Source: Chiridota heheva
Lineage: Eukaryota; Echinodermata; Holothuroidea; Apodida; Chiridotidae
NCBI GenBank assembly: GCA_020152595.1
Contig: JAIGNY010004520.1
Span: 2,881,001 to 2,945,000, forward strand
Length of the DNA stretch: 64,000 nucleotides
Reading direction: 5' to 3'
Below the pieces are notes generated by a model. The model saw only the letters and a program-made list of their open reading frames with translations. It had not been told where the DNA came from and did no database searches. The position numbers and the translations under genes were made by a program. This document shows positions 33,791 through 45,767 of this stretch, in pieces. The stretch's first letter is position 1, and every line of letters begins with the position of its first letter.

Positions 33791-35607
33791 TGAGACTCAT
33801 GAAGCTTATCCCTAATTTCTGTGGAGCAAGTATAAGAGACTAAATGCCTCTCCTTGGGCAGGACACTAGACTATATAAAATTAAAAAAAAACTCTTGCCA
33901 CTATCACTTACAAAACAAAATGCTCTACTAAACGCCCTTCAGATTTCTTCAATGCCCCTAATATCCATTAATGTATGAGTCAAAAAGGGGCAGATATAAT
34001 TTTAGGTGAGAATTTCCCTCACCTGTGTGCATTATCAATGACATCATTCTTTGTCATCAAATATCAATGATTTTGAAAGGTCTCAAAATTCAAAAGTCGA
34101 GGCAACACTGGTTAACAAATCTAAAATCTATTTAAAAATACGAAACAAGTGGAAAGTGCAAAAAATCAGTTAACAACTGGCCGATGTAGTATTTTTCCAA
34201 TTTCCCGGTTTTAGTATGCAAATCTGGGTTAATTAATGGGAAGACCTCATATTTTTTACAGTTATTCCATTGTTTTATCAAGTGTCAAAATGATTGGACA
34301 ACAGCTGAACCAGATGTTTTTGAAACTTAATGCTATCCCCAATCAACAAGCCACTGTCAAACGGACATCATCAGATTCTTCATTGTTTTAAAAGGCTGTA
34401 ATTCAGGAAAGAAATTGAAAAGAATTACATAAAAATTGGAAGCTATCCCATGCAACCATCACAAACTTTGCACATACTGAAAATATGCAAATTATGATCA
34501 ACCATATCTTCAAAAATAAGAATGCCATTAAAAAAAAAACTAAAAAAAAACCTAAAGCCTGGTTTACTCTAAACTTGATATTTTAAAAATGTAATCAAAC
34601 AGAAAAAATTGTATAGCTGTCCACATACCTTTACATTTTTTACTCATGTTCTTTACTGCAAGATTTAATACAAAAGACAACAAGGAAAAATAAAAACTAA
34701 CAAGTTAAAAAAAAATATAAAAAAAATACAAAAGTGCTTGAAACTGAAATTGAAAATTTGGCAGCAAACTTGTGGAAAACATTGACCAGATTACAGGCAG
34801 CGTTGTATATTGGAAAATCTGACATCATCATATTTTTTTTTTAAGCCAAAACTAGTGGGAAATCAGGAACTTGGAGTCTTATATATTTATATGGAATAAC
34901 TAACAGTAGAAGGTTTGATATCGTTTTGCAAAAGACAAAAGAGCATCAAGAGTTCCATCAAGACTGTTTCGGCAGCTAAATTGATTTGTGAACATCCGGC
35001 TCTATTTGAGCCCACACTATTTTTCGGTTGGTCATTTTAAGCTGTTTTCGACAAGGTTATAAAAAGATTATTTGACAGATCTTGACATATTTTGCCTGGC
35101 AGATATTTCAACATGCATTCTGCTAAAAGTGATTATCATTTAAAAAAAGTTTAAATATTTTGAAAGGCCTACAAAATGTTGTAGCTATTTTTTCTTGTAT
35201 TTGTGTGTGGGAGGGGCAAATATCTTCAGGTGCCCCCTGGATCCACCCTAGAGGAAAATCAAAGGTCACAACAACCTTCATGGATCATGTGACCTTGTAA
35301 AGTTGACCAGGTGTCCTAAATTTAGACCAATAAGATACAACATACACAGCAGTATAGCTCTGCCCAAAAATGTACGCCAAATATAAAGCGTCTATACCCC
35401 TATATATAAACCAAACATGAGCCTTAATAAGTATACGTGTCTGCAACTCCATAGATGTTATCGTTGGAATTCATAACCACGAACTCCCGCTTGCAACAGA
35501 ACCTAAAGCAAACAAATGTAACCAATTCAAATATCCAAACTGTACTTCTGAAAACATTTACATGACAACATAACCTTGCTGGTATGGATACATGTGGTCG
35601 ACAGCAG
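33791..35607. other. Gene-free stretch downstream of CCDC6
   Basis: A/T-rich with many poly-A/T runs. Part may be CCDC6 3' UTR if the proximal poly(A) signal at 35608 is not used. Nothing else recognised. Confidence 0.4.
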
Positions 35608-35613
35608 TTTATT
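35608..35613 (-). promoter_or_regulatory. Candidate poly(A) signal of CCDC6
   Basis: On the minus strand AATAAA lies 67 bases past the CCDC6 stop codon. If used it would give a 3' UTR of only about 90 nt. Other A/T-rich hexamers occur farther downstream, so usage is uncertain. Confidence 0.3.
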
Positions 35614-35679
35614 TTTTCTCGTGACTGACAAAGCACTTGAGGGAACGGACCATTTGTTACATCAAGAGAAGGGGGTAGT

Positions 35680-35757
35680 TCAGGAGTTACAGCTTGGCGG
35701 CACAGGAGGTTTGATGAACTTCTCTGGCGCACTCGACCCTGATGGAATTCGCTGCCT
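35680..35757 (-). CDS. CCDC6: CCDC6 orthologue, terminal coding exon
   Basis: After acceptor TTTTCATACAG the phase-0 frame reads RQRIPSGSSAPEKFIKPPVP then PSCNS and TGA (35680-35682). This resembles the RRSNSPDKFKRPTPPPSP region of vertebrate CCDC6, but it ends soon after. The vertebrate protein runs on through a long proline-rich tail that is missing here. The window therefore encodes about 243 residues of the C-terminal half, or 256 with the cassette exon. An intervening short exon (vertebrates have an additional QHMG-type stretch) was not found and could be hidden in the 9.9-kb intron. Confidence 0.72.
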   Translation of the reverse strand, partial: RQRIPSGSSAPEKFIKPPVPPSCNS

Positions 35758-36111
35758 CTGTATGAAAATGCAGAGAAAATGGAATTAGTTTACAGAAGCA
35801 TTTTAGCAAAAGCAGTATCTTATAGAATTGATTGTTTTCGAGACAAGAGTGGAGAAGAACTTTTAATTTAGGGTCAAGCCTCCAGTATGATCATGTTTTT
35901 AAAATCGTTACCCAGATACATCTCCATCATCCTACTGTGGTTAAAAATGAAAAAAACAAAAACAATGGATGGATATAAATAAGGTGGAAGAGCTTTTCAA
36001 CTGAAGAAATTTGCAAATTGTCTTTGCGTATTGAATCAATATGCCCGAAAATTGAAACGGCTCAGGTGTTCACCATCAATGTGATTTCGTTTTGGAGATT
36101 TTCATGACATT

Positions 36112-36497
36112 CTATAGACCTTTTCAAATCTGAATTGGCAATTTGCGGACAACAAATTTAAATAATGTAACATGGCCGAGATTCACGTGTCCATAATGGA
36201 CCAATCGTATACTGGCGGAATCTTACTGACCAATAAAAAATAATGGAGGATTTTGGCCGTCTGCACAATTCACGCAAGGTATGGGACCAAGCGTATAAAA
36301 AAATGTTTTCAAGCGCACGTATCATACGTGCGTTATACATGAAGAAAATAAGTGCACGTATTGCTGCTTGCATATATTTTTTCTTAAACCTGCACCTGAT
36401 CGGTTGGGAAACAAAGGAAAACTTCTCTCAGCATTTGATTGGTCGAAGTACTGAAGAAATCACATTCGCCTAAACTCGTTTTAAAAAAGGTCTATAG
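36112..36497. mobile_element. Dispersed ~385-bp element, copy B, with inverted ends
   Basis: Ends CTATAGACCTTTT / AAAAAGGTCTATAG form an inverted repeat, with ATT on both sides as a possible 3-bp target duplication. The interior matches 28102-28464. It lies 355 bp upstream (minus-strand sense) of the terminal CCDC6 exon, in the large intron. A third, partial match (GATTGGTCCATTATGG, CACGTGAATTT) is at 46965-47005. Confidence 0.8.
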
Positions 36498-36837
36498 ATT
36501 TGTGGCCAATGTAGCTTATCAGGTTAGGTGTCAGTAGTTCAGGGATGCATGACACACAATCCACTATTTGTGAGCTTGTAGGAAAAGGCACAAAGCAGGC
36601 AGTGCTCAATCAAGGTTAATCTCCTTACCTCAAACAGACACCAAGGATTGTGCAAACAAACACCACCGATAACTGTTTGCTTGGAAATAATTAACAATGT
36701 TCACTTTTGAATACAATAGGACATCAACCTGTCACATCTTGACTTAGTAAACTTGATCAACTAAATGCTATTGTTCTGTTTTAAAGGAATGTGGACAGGT
36801 AGCAACAGCATGAGCATAAATCATTTAAAATATACTA

Positions 36838-36925
36838 CCTAGAACGGTAAATACCATCATGGTTTGCATGCCCATGCAAATTGACACACCTATCATATGA
36901 CCTGGACAATTATAAAAATGGCATC
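36838..36925 (+). repeat. Leader sequence of the CACATGGCATCCC minisatellite element, copy 2
   Basis: CTAGAACGGTAAATACCATC followed by CAAATTGACACACCTATCAT matches 798-885. It directly precedes the array, so leader plus array behave as one transposed unit. Confidence 0.75.
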
Positions 36926-38188
36926 TCACACTAAGTCCCACATGGTATCCCATGTCCCACATGGCATCCCACCCAATGTCCCACATGATGTCCCATCCCA
37001 TCTCTTGTACATTCCACCATATCTCCCACATGGCATTCTATGCCATGCCTTGTCCCACATGGCATTCCACCATATCTCCCACATGGCATTCTACCATACA
37101 GAATGTCTCACATGGCATTCCACCATATGTCCCACACGGCATTCCACCATATGTCCCACACGGCATTCCACCATGTCCCGCATGGCATCCCACCCCATGT
37201 CCCACATGACATCCCATCCCATGTCCCACGTGGCATTCCACCATATCTCCCACATGACATTCCACCATACAGTATGTCCCACATAGCATTCCACCATATG
37301 TCCCACAAGGCATTCCACCATATGTCCCACATGGCATCCTACACTATGACCCACATGGCATCCCACCCGTGGCATTCCACCATATGTCCCACATGGCATC
37401 CCATCCTATGACCCACATGGCATCCTACCCTATGTCCCACATGGATTTCATCCCATGTCCCAAATGACATCTCACCCCAAGTCCCACATGACATCTCATC
37501 CCATGGTATTCCACTATATCTCCCACATGGCATTCCACCATATAGTATATCTCACATGGTATTCCACCATATGTCCTACATGGCATTCCACCATATGTCC
37601 CACATGGCATCCCACAGTATGACCCATGTGGCATCCCACCCTATGTCCCACATGGATCCCATCCTACAAGTATGTCCCACATTAATCCAACAATATGTGC
37701 CACATGTATATCTCACATGGTATTCCACTATATGTTCTACATGGCAATCCACCATGTCCCATATGGCATCCCACAGTATGACCCACATGGCATCCCACCC
37801 TATGTCCCACATGAATCCCACCCCACATGTATGTCCCACATTAATCCAACAATATGTACCACATGACATCCCTCCCTATGTCCCACATGGCATCCCTCCC
37901 TGTGTCCCACACGGCATCTCTCTCTATGTCCCCCATGGCATCCCATCTTATGTCCCATATCAGTGGCTTCCCGCCTGTTGTCCCACATGGCATCCCACCT
38001 AATGTCCCACATGGCATCCCACCTAATGTCCCACATGGCATCCCACCTGATGTCCCATGTGGCATCCCACCTAATGTCCCACAAGGCATCCCACCTGATG
38101 TCCCACATTGGATCCCACCATAGGTTCCACATGGTATCCCTCCCAATGACATCCTACTTTATGTCCCACATGGCATCACATCCCATGT
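36926..38188 (+). repeat. 24-bp minisatellite, CCCACATGGCATTCCACCATATGT, left part
   Basis: About 50 units in blocks of distinct variants: CATTCCACCATATGT in 37.0-37.6 kb and CATCCCACCTAATGT in 37.98-38.1 kb. Larger duplicated blocks (around 37610-37690 and 37770-37850) show higher-order amplification. Many long open frames on both strands (up to 148 codons) are artefacts. The array is split by the hAT-like element at 38197 and continues at 39397. Confidence 0.95.
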
Positions 38189-38196
38189 CCTCCTAC

Positions 38197-39393
38197 TAGA
38201 CTTGGGCGATATATCGATATTTCGATATATCTCGATATTGACCTATATCGATATGGCCGATATTGAGTTCAAGGGTCGTATCGATATATCGATATTATGT
38301 TTTTTCAATAATACACGATACATGAACTATTAAAAAGCTAAACATGACTATCAAACATCCAAGTATTTTTTTTTTATTAAACAGCCACAAAAAGTTAATA
38401 AATTTCATTTATATCAAAGTTTCAGGAAGTCATTTATGATAAAACTTATTAAAACATTAATATTGTGATAACAATTACCGAAAAATCCTTCCATGAACAA
38501 AAAACCACTTGACTCGCGGAGTACAGAGGCATTGCGCAATACTTCAACTTTATACTTGATGGCTTACGATGTCCAGACAACAATCCTCAAACATCGTGTT
38601 AAGTTTCCTCAAAAGGAATACTGAATCAGAATATTTATATCAAACAATCATCAATTGACAAATTACTGACAAAACTATGAGGTTTTTCTCACTAATTTGT
38701 TCATTCAGAAAGTCTAAAGTAAAAGTGACAGACTGGTCTTGCCAGATCGATCAGATAATGTACAGTGCAGTAAGTACATACACCTCACTGTACAGTACTT
38801 TACTATACTATGTACACACATACCATCTAGGCTACCACTGTTTCTTCGGAGTGACAATACTCGTGCGATGATTGAAGCAGAGTAGAAATTGGATAATATG
38901 CATTATATAAGGACTTCTGAATGTCTAGAAGTCCATATAATGCTTCCAAAATAATGCCTTTTCAGTACAACTTTCATAAGAAGTAAGTGAGTTATAAAAC
39001 TTTAAGAAGAATTGGAGCCGATTTGTGTAAGGCATACAGTGTAGGCCTAATACCAGTTCCACAACATTTTTTTTTTTTTAAAGATGCCGAGGTCTAAACT
39101 TTTTCAATGTTTCTGTGATTGATCTTTTGAGATAGAAACCATGTAAAGAACATTTTAAAACATAATGGGTGTTTATTTGAAGATGATATGTATATATTTT
39201 GCAGTGATTTCTCTTAATTTGTACAAAAAGTTTTACTTGCCTTTTTTTGAGCCGAGACGAAATTACCTTGCCCAGAACAGTACATACGACTTACGTATGA
39301 CGTCCTATAATTTGCATAACGATATTTCGATATTATCGATATTTTTCAGGCGATATATCGATATTGCATAATGTTCAATATTGCCCAAACCTA
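38197..39393. mobile_element. 1.2-kb non-autonomous hAT-like element inserted in the minisatellite
   Basis: Ends TAGACTTGGGC / GCCCAAACCTA are flanked by the perfect 8-bp duplication CCTCCTAC (38189-38196 and 39394-39401). Subterminal clusters of ATATCGATAT/CGATATATCG at both ends (38208-38295, 39320-39366) look like transposase-binding arrays. No transposase frame is visible in the interior. Confidence 0.95.
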
Positions 39394-39401
39394 CCTCCTA
39401 C

Positions 39402-39613
39402 CCTATGTCCCACATAGCCTCCTACCCTATGTCCCACATAGCCTCCTACCCTATGTCCCACATGGCCTCCTACCCTATGTCACACATGGCATCCCCACCT
39501 ATGTCACATTCTGTGTTACTCGTGGCATCCCACATGGCATTCCACCGTTCCACATGGCATCCCACCTCATGTCCCACATGGCATCCCACCTCATGTCCCA
39601 CATGATATCCCAT
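39402..39613 (+). repeat. 24-bp minisatellite, right part
   Basis: Continuation of the 36.9-38.2 kb array after the hAT-like insertion, with CCTACCCTATGTCCCACATAG and GCATCCCACCTCATGTCCCA units. The array ends at TATCCCATCCTGCCACACTC. Confidence 0.95.
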
Positions 39614-40680
39614 CCTGCCACACTCTCTGACTGAGCATACTAATAAAAGTCTGGTCAGTTCATATACTCTAGCAACTTTATGCAAATGACCACAATAATA
39701 AAGGCAGAGTTTATAATCATGCCTGCTACAACCGTTGGTGCCCAAATATTTTGAAGAATTTTAAGGATTTTAAATCTCCAGTGCTACGAGAGAGACGCTT
39801 GAGGATCTCTGAAGAATATTGGAAAATTATATCATTTTACAGTTACCTTTTATGGAAATATCAAATGTTTTGTAGAGTTTTTTAAGGAAACTAGTCTTAA
39901 ATCTGTCTTTAAGTGTCTCTGAAAAATTAACATTTTGTAAGGAAATTCTAACCTTTCATAAGGATATCTGAAGAAACTTTAACATTTTAAAAGAAATTCT
40001 CAAAAAACTTTAACATTTCTGAGGAAATCTCAGGAAAAACTGTGGATGTCCGGCCGGCCAGACGAAATCGGCATTACATAGGTTCACATTATGCTTCGCA
40101 TGCTCACCAAAAACCATGACAATAGCAAACAGCCCTATTAAAGTAGGAAAAACTTGTCCTTTGTTGGTCTATACCTAATAAGCATAAATTGCACAGTATT
40201 TTGAAACCTCAGATTAGGACAACTAGAAGACTGCTCATATTAACATAGGTTTTTAGGTCCTTCCCAAATATTTTGAATGAGAGAAATTGGCTATATGTCC
40301 TTCCCAAATATTTCAAACAGAAGTTGACTATAGTGAACAAGGAAATTGGATATTATTATAACAACCTTGACACATTAAGTTATCAGTAAAAAGCAATTTG
40401 AGAACCATTGATATTTCAAAAACTACAAGTGCTATTGTGACCGTTTAAGATTGTTCTGCTTGGTCTTTAATGCTCTTTGATCCGAGTCAAAAATCTCTAC
40501 CTGTCCGTATACCTTCAAGGGCCTGTTGCATCTTAAAGCTTATGTCATCTTCGTTAAAATTCATAGACTGTCGCTTGAATCTGGAAGGTCGATCTATGGC
40601 CATTTAATGTTTAATTGCATACACACAAATTGAAAAGAGAGGTCCTTGAATCTTTTAAATAAGCATTTTTTTACTTTTTA
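39614..40680. other. Gene-free part of CCDC6 last intron
   Basis: A/T-rich. At 39780-40040 a loose repetition of GAAATCTCTGAAGAA / CTTTAACATTT phrases suggests an old degenerate array. No exon recognised. Confidence 0.4.
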
Positions 40681-40689
40681 AGTTACGTC

Positions 40690-41062
40690 TAACCAAAGTT
40701 TGAATGTTTTGTGATACTTGATTTAGAAGACAGCTGAACAGTTTAATTGTCCTTAATTTGACCGTGCTTGAGTTGAGAAGCGTACGTGGCGATATGATTC
40801 AGGTTTTTAAATTCCTATCTGGTAGTGATGCTTTAACTTTCTGTTATTTCATGGATGTTTTAGCTAATCCTCATGTGACACGTGGTAACAGTTTGAAGTT
40901 GACCAAAGAGTTCTCATGGATAAACAATCGGCGTTTTAGCTTTTCGCACAGAGTTGTTAATGAGTGGAATGGTTTGCCTGAGTGGGTAGTTAGCTTCATT
41001 TCTGTTCACAATTTCAAAGTCAACATTGACAAGTTCTTTACTAACTCTGGGCGTATTTGATT
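40690..41062 (+). mobile_element. LINE reverse-transcriptase C-terminal fragment, copy 1
   Basis: A 100-codon open frame ending naturally at 41058-41060. It contains LELRSVRGDMIQVFKFLSGS, RGNSLKLTKE and FSFSHRVVNEWNGLPEWVV followed by FKVNIDKF. The RR.RGD.I...K.L and F..RVV..WN.LP..VV signatures are those of CR1/Jockey-type LINE ORF2 C termini. It lies antisense within the CCDC6 intron, 5'-truncated. A related copy is at 54570-54835. Confidence 0.85.
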
Positions 41063-41159
41063 TTTTTAATTTTGTAATGGTGGTGGTGTTAGTTTGGGCA
41101 TTTTATGGGGTGACTCACCCTTCTTAGCCCGTCATCTTGTTATGTTATGTTCTTGACTA

Positions 41160-41540
41160 CTTTCCTAAATTACAGCCGTTATAACTTATTGGAATATAAG
41201 TTCCTGCCTGGTTCTGATCGAGGTATGGCTAAGGTTCAAAGACCAGAATCAACTACCTCCTTTAGGTAATTTTGGTTCATAATGAAAATCAGAGGGTTTG
41301 CACAAGGAAATAGTGAGTCTGCATGGTCTTATGATGCAAATTTGCAAAAACTTTTGCATGAGAGGGGCACAAAAATTTGCAAAGCTATAAAATGGTCACT
41401 TGCTAATTGACTTTTAATGAACTTGCAAATCTTCATGGAATAGTTTAATGTTCCCTTTGTACAACTTAAACATGACCATGTCACAACTTTCATGATGATT
41501 CACAGTTTATAGTATCATAGCAAACAATCCATAGAAATGT
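41160..41540 (+). repeat. Left flank of the 46-bp array, duplicated on its right side
   Basis: CTTTCCTAAATTACAGCC...TTCCTGCCTGGTTCTGATCG and CACAACTTTCATGATGATTC correspond to TCCTAAATTAGTC...TTCCAGCCTGGTTCCGAG and CACAACTTCCATGATGATTC at 43565-43970. The array therefore sits between two direct copies of a ~400-bp unit. Confidence 0.8.
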
Positions 41541-41544
41541 CTTC

Positions 41545-43395
41545 AAAAGGTAGGTAACCCCTGGAATGGAGATAAGCAATCTTAAATACTACAATGATTA
41601 GTTTCCCCTGGAATGGAGATAAGCAATCTTAAATGCTACAACGATTAGTTTCCCCTGGAATGGAGATAAGCAATCTTAAATGCTACAACGATTAGTTCCC
41701 CTGCAATAAAGTTAAGTAATCTTAAATGCTACAACGATTAGTTCCCCTGCAATGGAGATAAGCAATCTTAAATGCTACAACGATTAGTTCCTCTGGAATG
41801 GAGATAAGCAATCTTAAATGCTACAACAATTAGTTTCCCTGGAATGGAGATAAGCAATCATAAATGCTACAACGATTAATTCTCCTGGAATGGAGATAAG
41901 TAATCTTAAATGCTACAATGATTAGTTCCCCTGGAATGGAGATAAGCAATATTAAATGCTACAACGATTAGTTCCTCTGGAATGGAGATAAGCAATCTTA
42001 AATGCTACAACAATTAGTTCCCCTGGAATGGAGGGAGATAATCAATCTTAAATGCTACAACAATTAGTTTCCCTGGAATGGAGATAAGCAATCTTAAATG
42101 CTACAACAATTAGTTCCCCTGGAATGGAGGGAGATAAGCAATCTTAAATGCTACAACAATTAGTTCCCCTGGAATGGAGGGAGATAAGCAATCTTAAATG
42201 CTACAACAATTAGTTTCCCTGGAATGGAGATAAGCAATCTTAAATGCTACAACAATTAGTTCCCCTGGAATGGAGGGAGATAATCAATCTTAAATGCTAC
42301 AACGATTAGTTCCCCTGCAATAGAGATGAGCAATCTTAAATGCTACAACAATTAGTTCCCCTGGAATGGAGGGAGATAAGCAATCTTAAATGCTACAACA
42401 ATTAGTTCCCCTGGAATGGAGATAAGCAATCTTAAATGCTACAACAATTAGTTCCCCTGCAATAGAGATGAGCAATCTTAAATGCTACAACAATTAGTTC
42501 CCCTGGAATGGAGGGAGATAAGCAATCTTAAATGCTACAACAATTAGTTCCCCTGGAATGGAGATAAGCAATCTTAAATGCTACAACAATTAGTTACCTG
42601 GAATGGAGATAAGCAATCATAAATGCTTCAACGATTAGTTCCCCTGCAATAGAGATGAGCAATCTTAAATGCTACAACAATTAGTTCCCCTGGAATGGAG
42701 GGAGATAAGCAATCTTAAATGCTTCAACGATTAGTTCCCCTGCAATAGAGATGAGCAATCTTAAATGCTACAACAATTAGTTCCCCTGGAATGGAGATAA
42801 GCAATCTTAAATGCTACAACAATTAGTTACCTGGAATGGAGATAAGCAATCATAAATGCTACAACGATTAATTTCCTTGCAATGGAGATAAGTAATCTTA
42901 AATGCTACAATGATTAGTTCCCCTGCAATGGAGATAAACAATCTTAAATGCTACAACGATTAGTTTCCCTGGAACGGAGGGAGATAAGCAATCTTAAATG
43001 CTTCAACAATTAGTTTCCCTGGAATGGAGATAAGCAATCTTAAATGCTACAATGATTAGTTCCTCTGGAATGGAGGGAGATAAGTAATCTTAAATGCTAC
43101 AATGATTAGTTCCCCTGCAATGGAGATAAACAATCTTAAATGCTACAACGATTAGTTTCCCTGGAACGGAGGGAGATAAGCAATCTTAAATGCTTCAACA
43201 ATTAGTTTCCCTGGAATGGAGATAAGCAATCTTAAATGCTACAATGATTAGTTCCTCTGGAATTGAAATAAACAATCTTAAATGCTACAACGATTGGTTC
43301 CTCTGAAATGGAGATAAGCAATCTTAAATGCTACAACAATTAGTGACCTGAAATTAAGATAAACAATCTTAAATGCTACAAAGATTAGTTCCTTT
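41545..43395 (+). repeat. ~46-bp minisatellite, ~40 copies
   Basis: Units of GCAATCTTAAATGCTACAAC plus (G/A)ATTAGTTCCCCTGGAATGG plus AGATAA. A 50-bp variant carries GAGGGAGATAA and another has CTGCAATAGAGATGA. Variants are interspersed, and a ~270-bp block is duplicated near 42.96-43.05 and 43.15-43.25 kb, indicating unequal exchange. It is flanked by a longer paired duplication: 41160-41545 and 43565-43975 are homologous. Confidence 0.95.
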
Positions 43396-43564
43396 AGGAA
43401 AAAGTTGTTTTCTTTCATGAAATTTTTTAAACTTTTGAGCAGAGTAATCATTGGTTTTTTTTATTTATAATTTATATCTAATCATAGCTTGAACATTTTT
43501 CAATATGTGTGAACTTTGTGACATGATTATGACAATGGCTAAAAAGCTTAATAGTTCTTTAATC

Positions 43565-43980
43565 CTTTCCTAAATTAGTCTTTATAAATGATTGAAATCC
43601 AAGTTCCAGCCTGGTTCCGAGGGGGTAAGGCTAAGGTTTAAAGGTCAGAATCAACTATTCCTTTCAAGCAATTTATAATTAAAATCAGAGAATTCACACA
43701 AGCAAATAGGAGTCTGCTTGGTCTTACTACAAAAATGTGCATAAACATTTGCACAAGAGGGCATGGCAAGCTGCAAAGTTGTACAATGGTCACTCTCTAA
43801 TAGATTTGAATAAACTTGCATAACTTCATGAAATAGCTCTTAAAACCAATTACAGTATGATGATATTGCCTACTCACAACTTAAATATGCCAACAGCACA
43901 ACTTCCATGATGATTCACAGTTTACATTTGGTATCATAGCTAAGAATCCTTTGAAATGTCTTCAAAAGGTAGCGCCTAGA
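43565..43980 (+). repeat. Right flank copy of the ~400-bp unit bordering the 46-bp array
   Basis: Direct repeat of 41160-41540, diverged by substitutions and small indels. The pair may represent two old tandem units whose junction expanded into the 46-bp array. Confidence 0.8.
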
Positions 43981-44653
43981 TTTGAGTTTAGCACCTCTTA
44001 AATGTTACCACAATTACTCATGGGTTCACGAGTTTCAAACATATGACTATGTCTCACAGAAACAGTGAAGAACAATCATGTGTTAAACACACTGATCTCA
44101 TGGTCTGTAAATTTACACAACATGGATTCATTATTGTTCTACTTGGTTACCTAATGGATCTTACTTAGACAATAATACATTTGCTAGGTTACTAATAATA
44201 CATTCCTGTGGACACATTAGACTTATGATATAATGCAATAAAATGTATCATACATAGCTTAGTACTTTCAAAACTTTCAACTGAAATCACAAAACCCAAA
44301 ATATCATTGAATGAGGGAAGAGTACTAGAGGAACGGTGGAGGTATAGGGAAATAATTATTGAAGTAAAAAAGATGGTGGAACACAACTTCCTATCATTTT
44401 CCATTGAGGAAACAAATTGAATGATTCATGGATTTCAAGCATTTCAGTTGTTTTGCCACTAATACTGTACATCACAAATCTTGCACAGATATTGAAGAAT
44501 CCTTTACCTTTATTTAGCCGTAACTCGGAAACACTGTTTTTGAAATCCACAGACTTCAAAAAAAGTATCTTCCAAACAGCATAGATCTTATCCTCATAAG
44601 TGCTGGCCAAGCAAAAATGATTTACTTTCACAAAATATTTGCATCATTAATAA
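43981..44653. other. Gene-free part of CCDC6 last intron
   Basis: A/T-rich sequence. Open frames of 70-90 codons on the minus strand have no recognised similarity and no splice support. Confidence 0.4.
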
Positions 44654-45416
44654 TGGATTAGGTCAGTGGTCAAGCATGTTCATCTTATATGAAAGATGAC
44701 TTTAAAAGAAACAAACTTATGAAGAAAGCATTCAAAAATCTTATTCCATTAAGAAGATATTCAAGTTTAAAGTTAAGTATAATTTCTATAGAAAGGACCA
44801 AATCAGACTAGTAGTGATGTCACAGCCTCAGATTCCTCAAAGTCTTCATGTATTTTAAAGAGGCGTATTTAATTTTTTCACTATTTAAATTATTTTCCCT
44901 CGAACTTTCTTCAGGTGGTATATCATAAATACCCCTCCTAGATTCAGTTTTACTACTTTGTTGACATACCCGATGGTTTTTAAGCCACAAAATCGCAAGA
45001 CACAATATGATATAATACATAAAGACTTTGAGGAATCTAAGGCTATGACATCACAACTAGTCTGATTTCAGTCGTTTCTGTATAAATGACACCTAACTTT
45101 AAAATCTCCTTATCAGAGTAAGATTTTTGAATGCCTTCTTCACCATTTTGTTTCTTTTGAAGTTCTGGTACCAGAAGATATGCTGGGCGCCCTCGTGCCA
45201 GGTGGATGGATGGCCTGAAAAGTTGGAGTGGATTGTCTGTATCTGATCTGGCTACTGCAGGGTGGTCCCGAATTCCACTTCAAAAACTTCAGCCAGACAC
45301 ATCCTATTCAATGACCCTAAGGAGTGCGTCAACGAGCCGCTAGGCTTATGGCGATTGATTGATTGAAGTTCTCTTTCATATAAGATAAACTTGCTTGACC
45401 ACTGAGCTAATCCTTT
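44654..45416. mobile_element. Foldback element with long inverted arms and nested LINE tail
   Basis: Left end TGGATTAGGTCAGTGGTCAA and right end TTGACCACTGAGCTAATCC are inverted. The complementarity continues inward: CAAATCAGACTAGTAGTGAT at about 44802 pairs with CACAACTAGTCTGATTTCAG near 45052, and CTCAGATTCCTCAAAGTCTT pairs with AAGACTTTGAGGAATCTAAG. The right arm is interrupted by a LINE fragment at 45177-45362. Same family as 30734-31555. Confidence 0.85.
45177..45362 (+). mobile_element. 5'-truncated LINE 3' end with 10-bp target duplication
   Basis: Translates to GRPRARWMDGLKSWSGLSVS then a DLATAG segment, the conserved C-terminal W(M/T)D.(L/I)K.W(S/T)G pattern of a non-LTR ORF2. It ends in a (GATT)n tail. 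The perfect duplication TTGAAGTTCT flanks it (45167-45176 and 45363-45372). Nested inside the right arm of the foldback element, it is the younger insertion. Confidence 0.88.
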
Positions 45417-45639
45417 AAGATATTGATATACTGGTTGCCCCTGTGAGGCACAGCTGCTCCCTATTTGGCTCTGCTGCCCCTTATATGGAACTGCTTCTCC
45501 CTGTGCGGTTCTGCCTCCCCCTTCTTGGCAGGGATGCCCTTTTCTTGACATCTCTCTATCCCAAGTGCCACAACTGGTTTATCCATAAACCTGCACTTAG
45601 CATGAAAGCACACAAAACAGAAACAATAATTGTACATAC

Positions 45640-45767
45640 CACATGCAATCCAGGTCCAACTGGAGGTGAGGTCCCAAATGGACTGAGAGGTGACGGGTGG
45701 CCCCCAGATGTGTTCATTGGGGTACCTCTGCTGGCAGGAGATGGTGGGGAGAAAGCTGGATGCATTG
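45640..45767 (-). CDS. CCDC6: CCDC6 orthologue, proline/serine/glycine-rich exon
   Basis: A 128-nt exon after acceptor ATCTTACAG, joining in phase 1 to the preceding exon. It encodes MHPAFSPPSPASRGTPMNTS then GGHPSPLSPFGTSPPVGPGL and HV, ending at donor GTG|GTATGT in phase 0. The terminal (S/G)PGLHV matches the SPGLHV end of the corresponding stretch in vertebrate CCDC6. The middle is diverged, as expected for this low-complexity tail. The following intron is 9.9 kb and contains several arrays and a hAT-like element. Confidence 0.85.

Noticed and set aside
36897..38199. Many overlapping open frames up to 148 codons (HMASHPMSHM / GGMPCGTYGG-type peptides)
   Set aside because: They are translations of a 24-bp minisatellite in all frames. 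The same peptides arise from the arrays at 0.3-1.6 kb and 39.4 kb.
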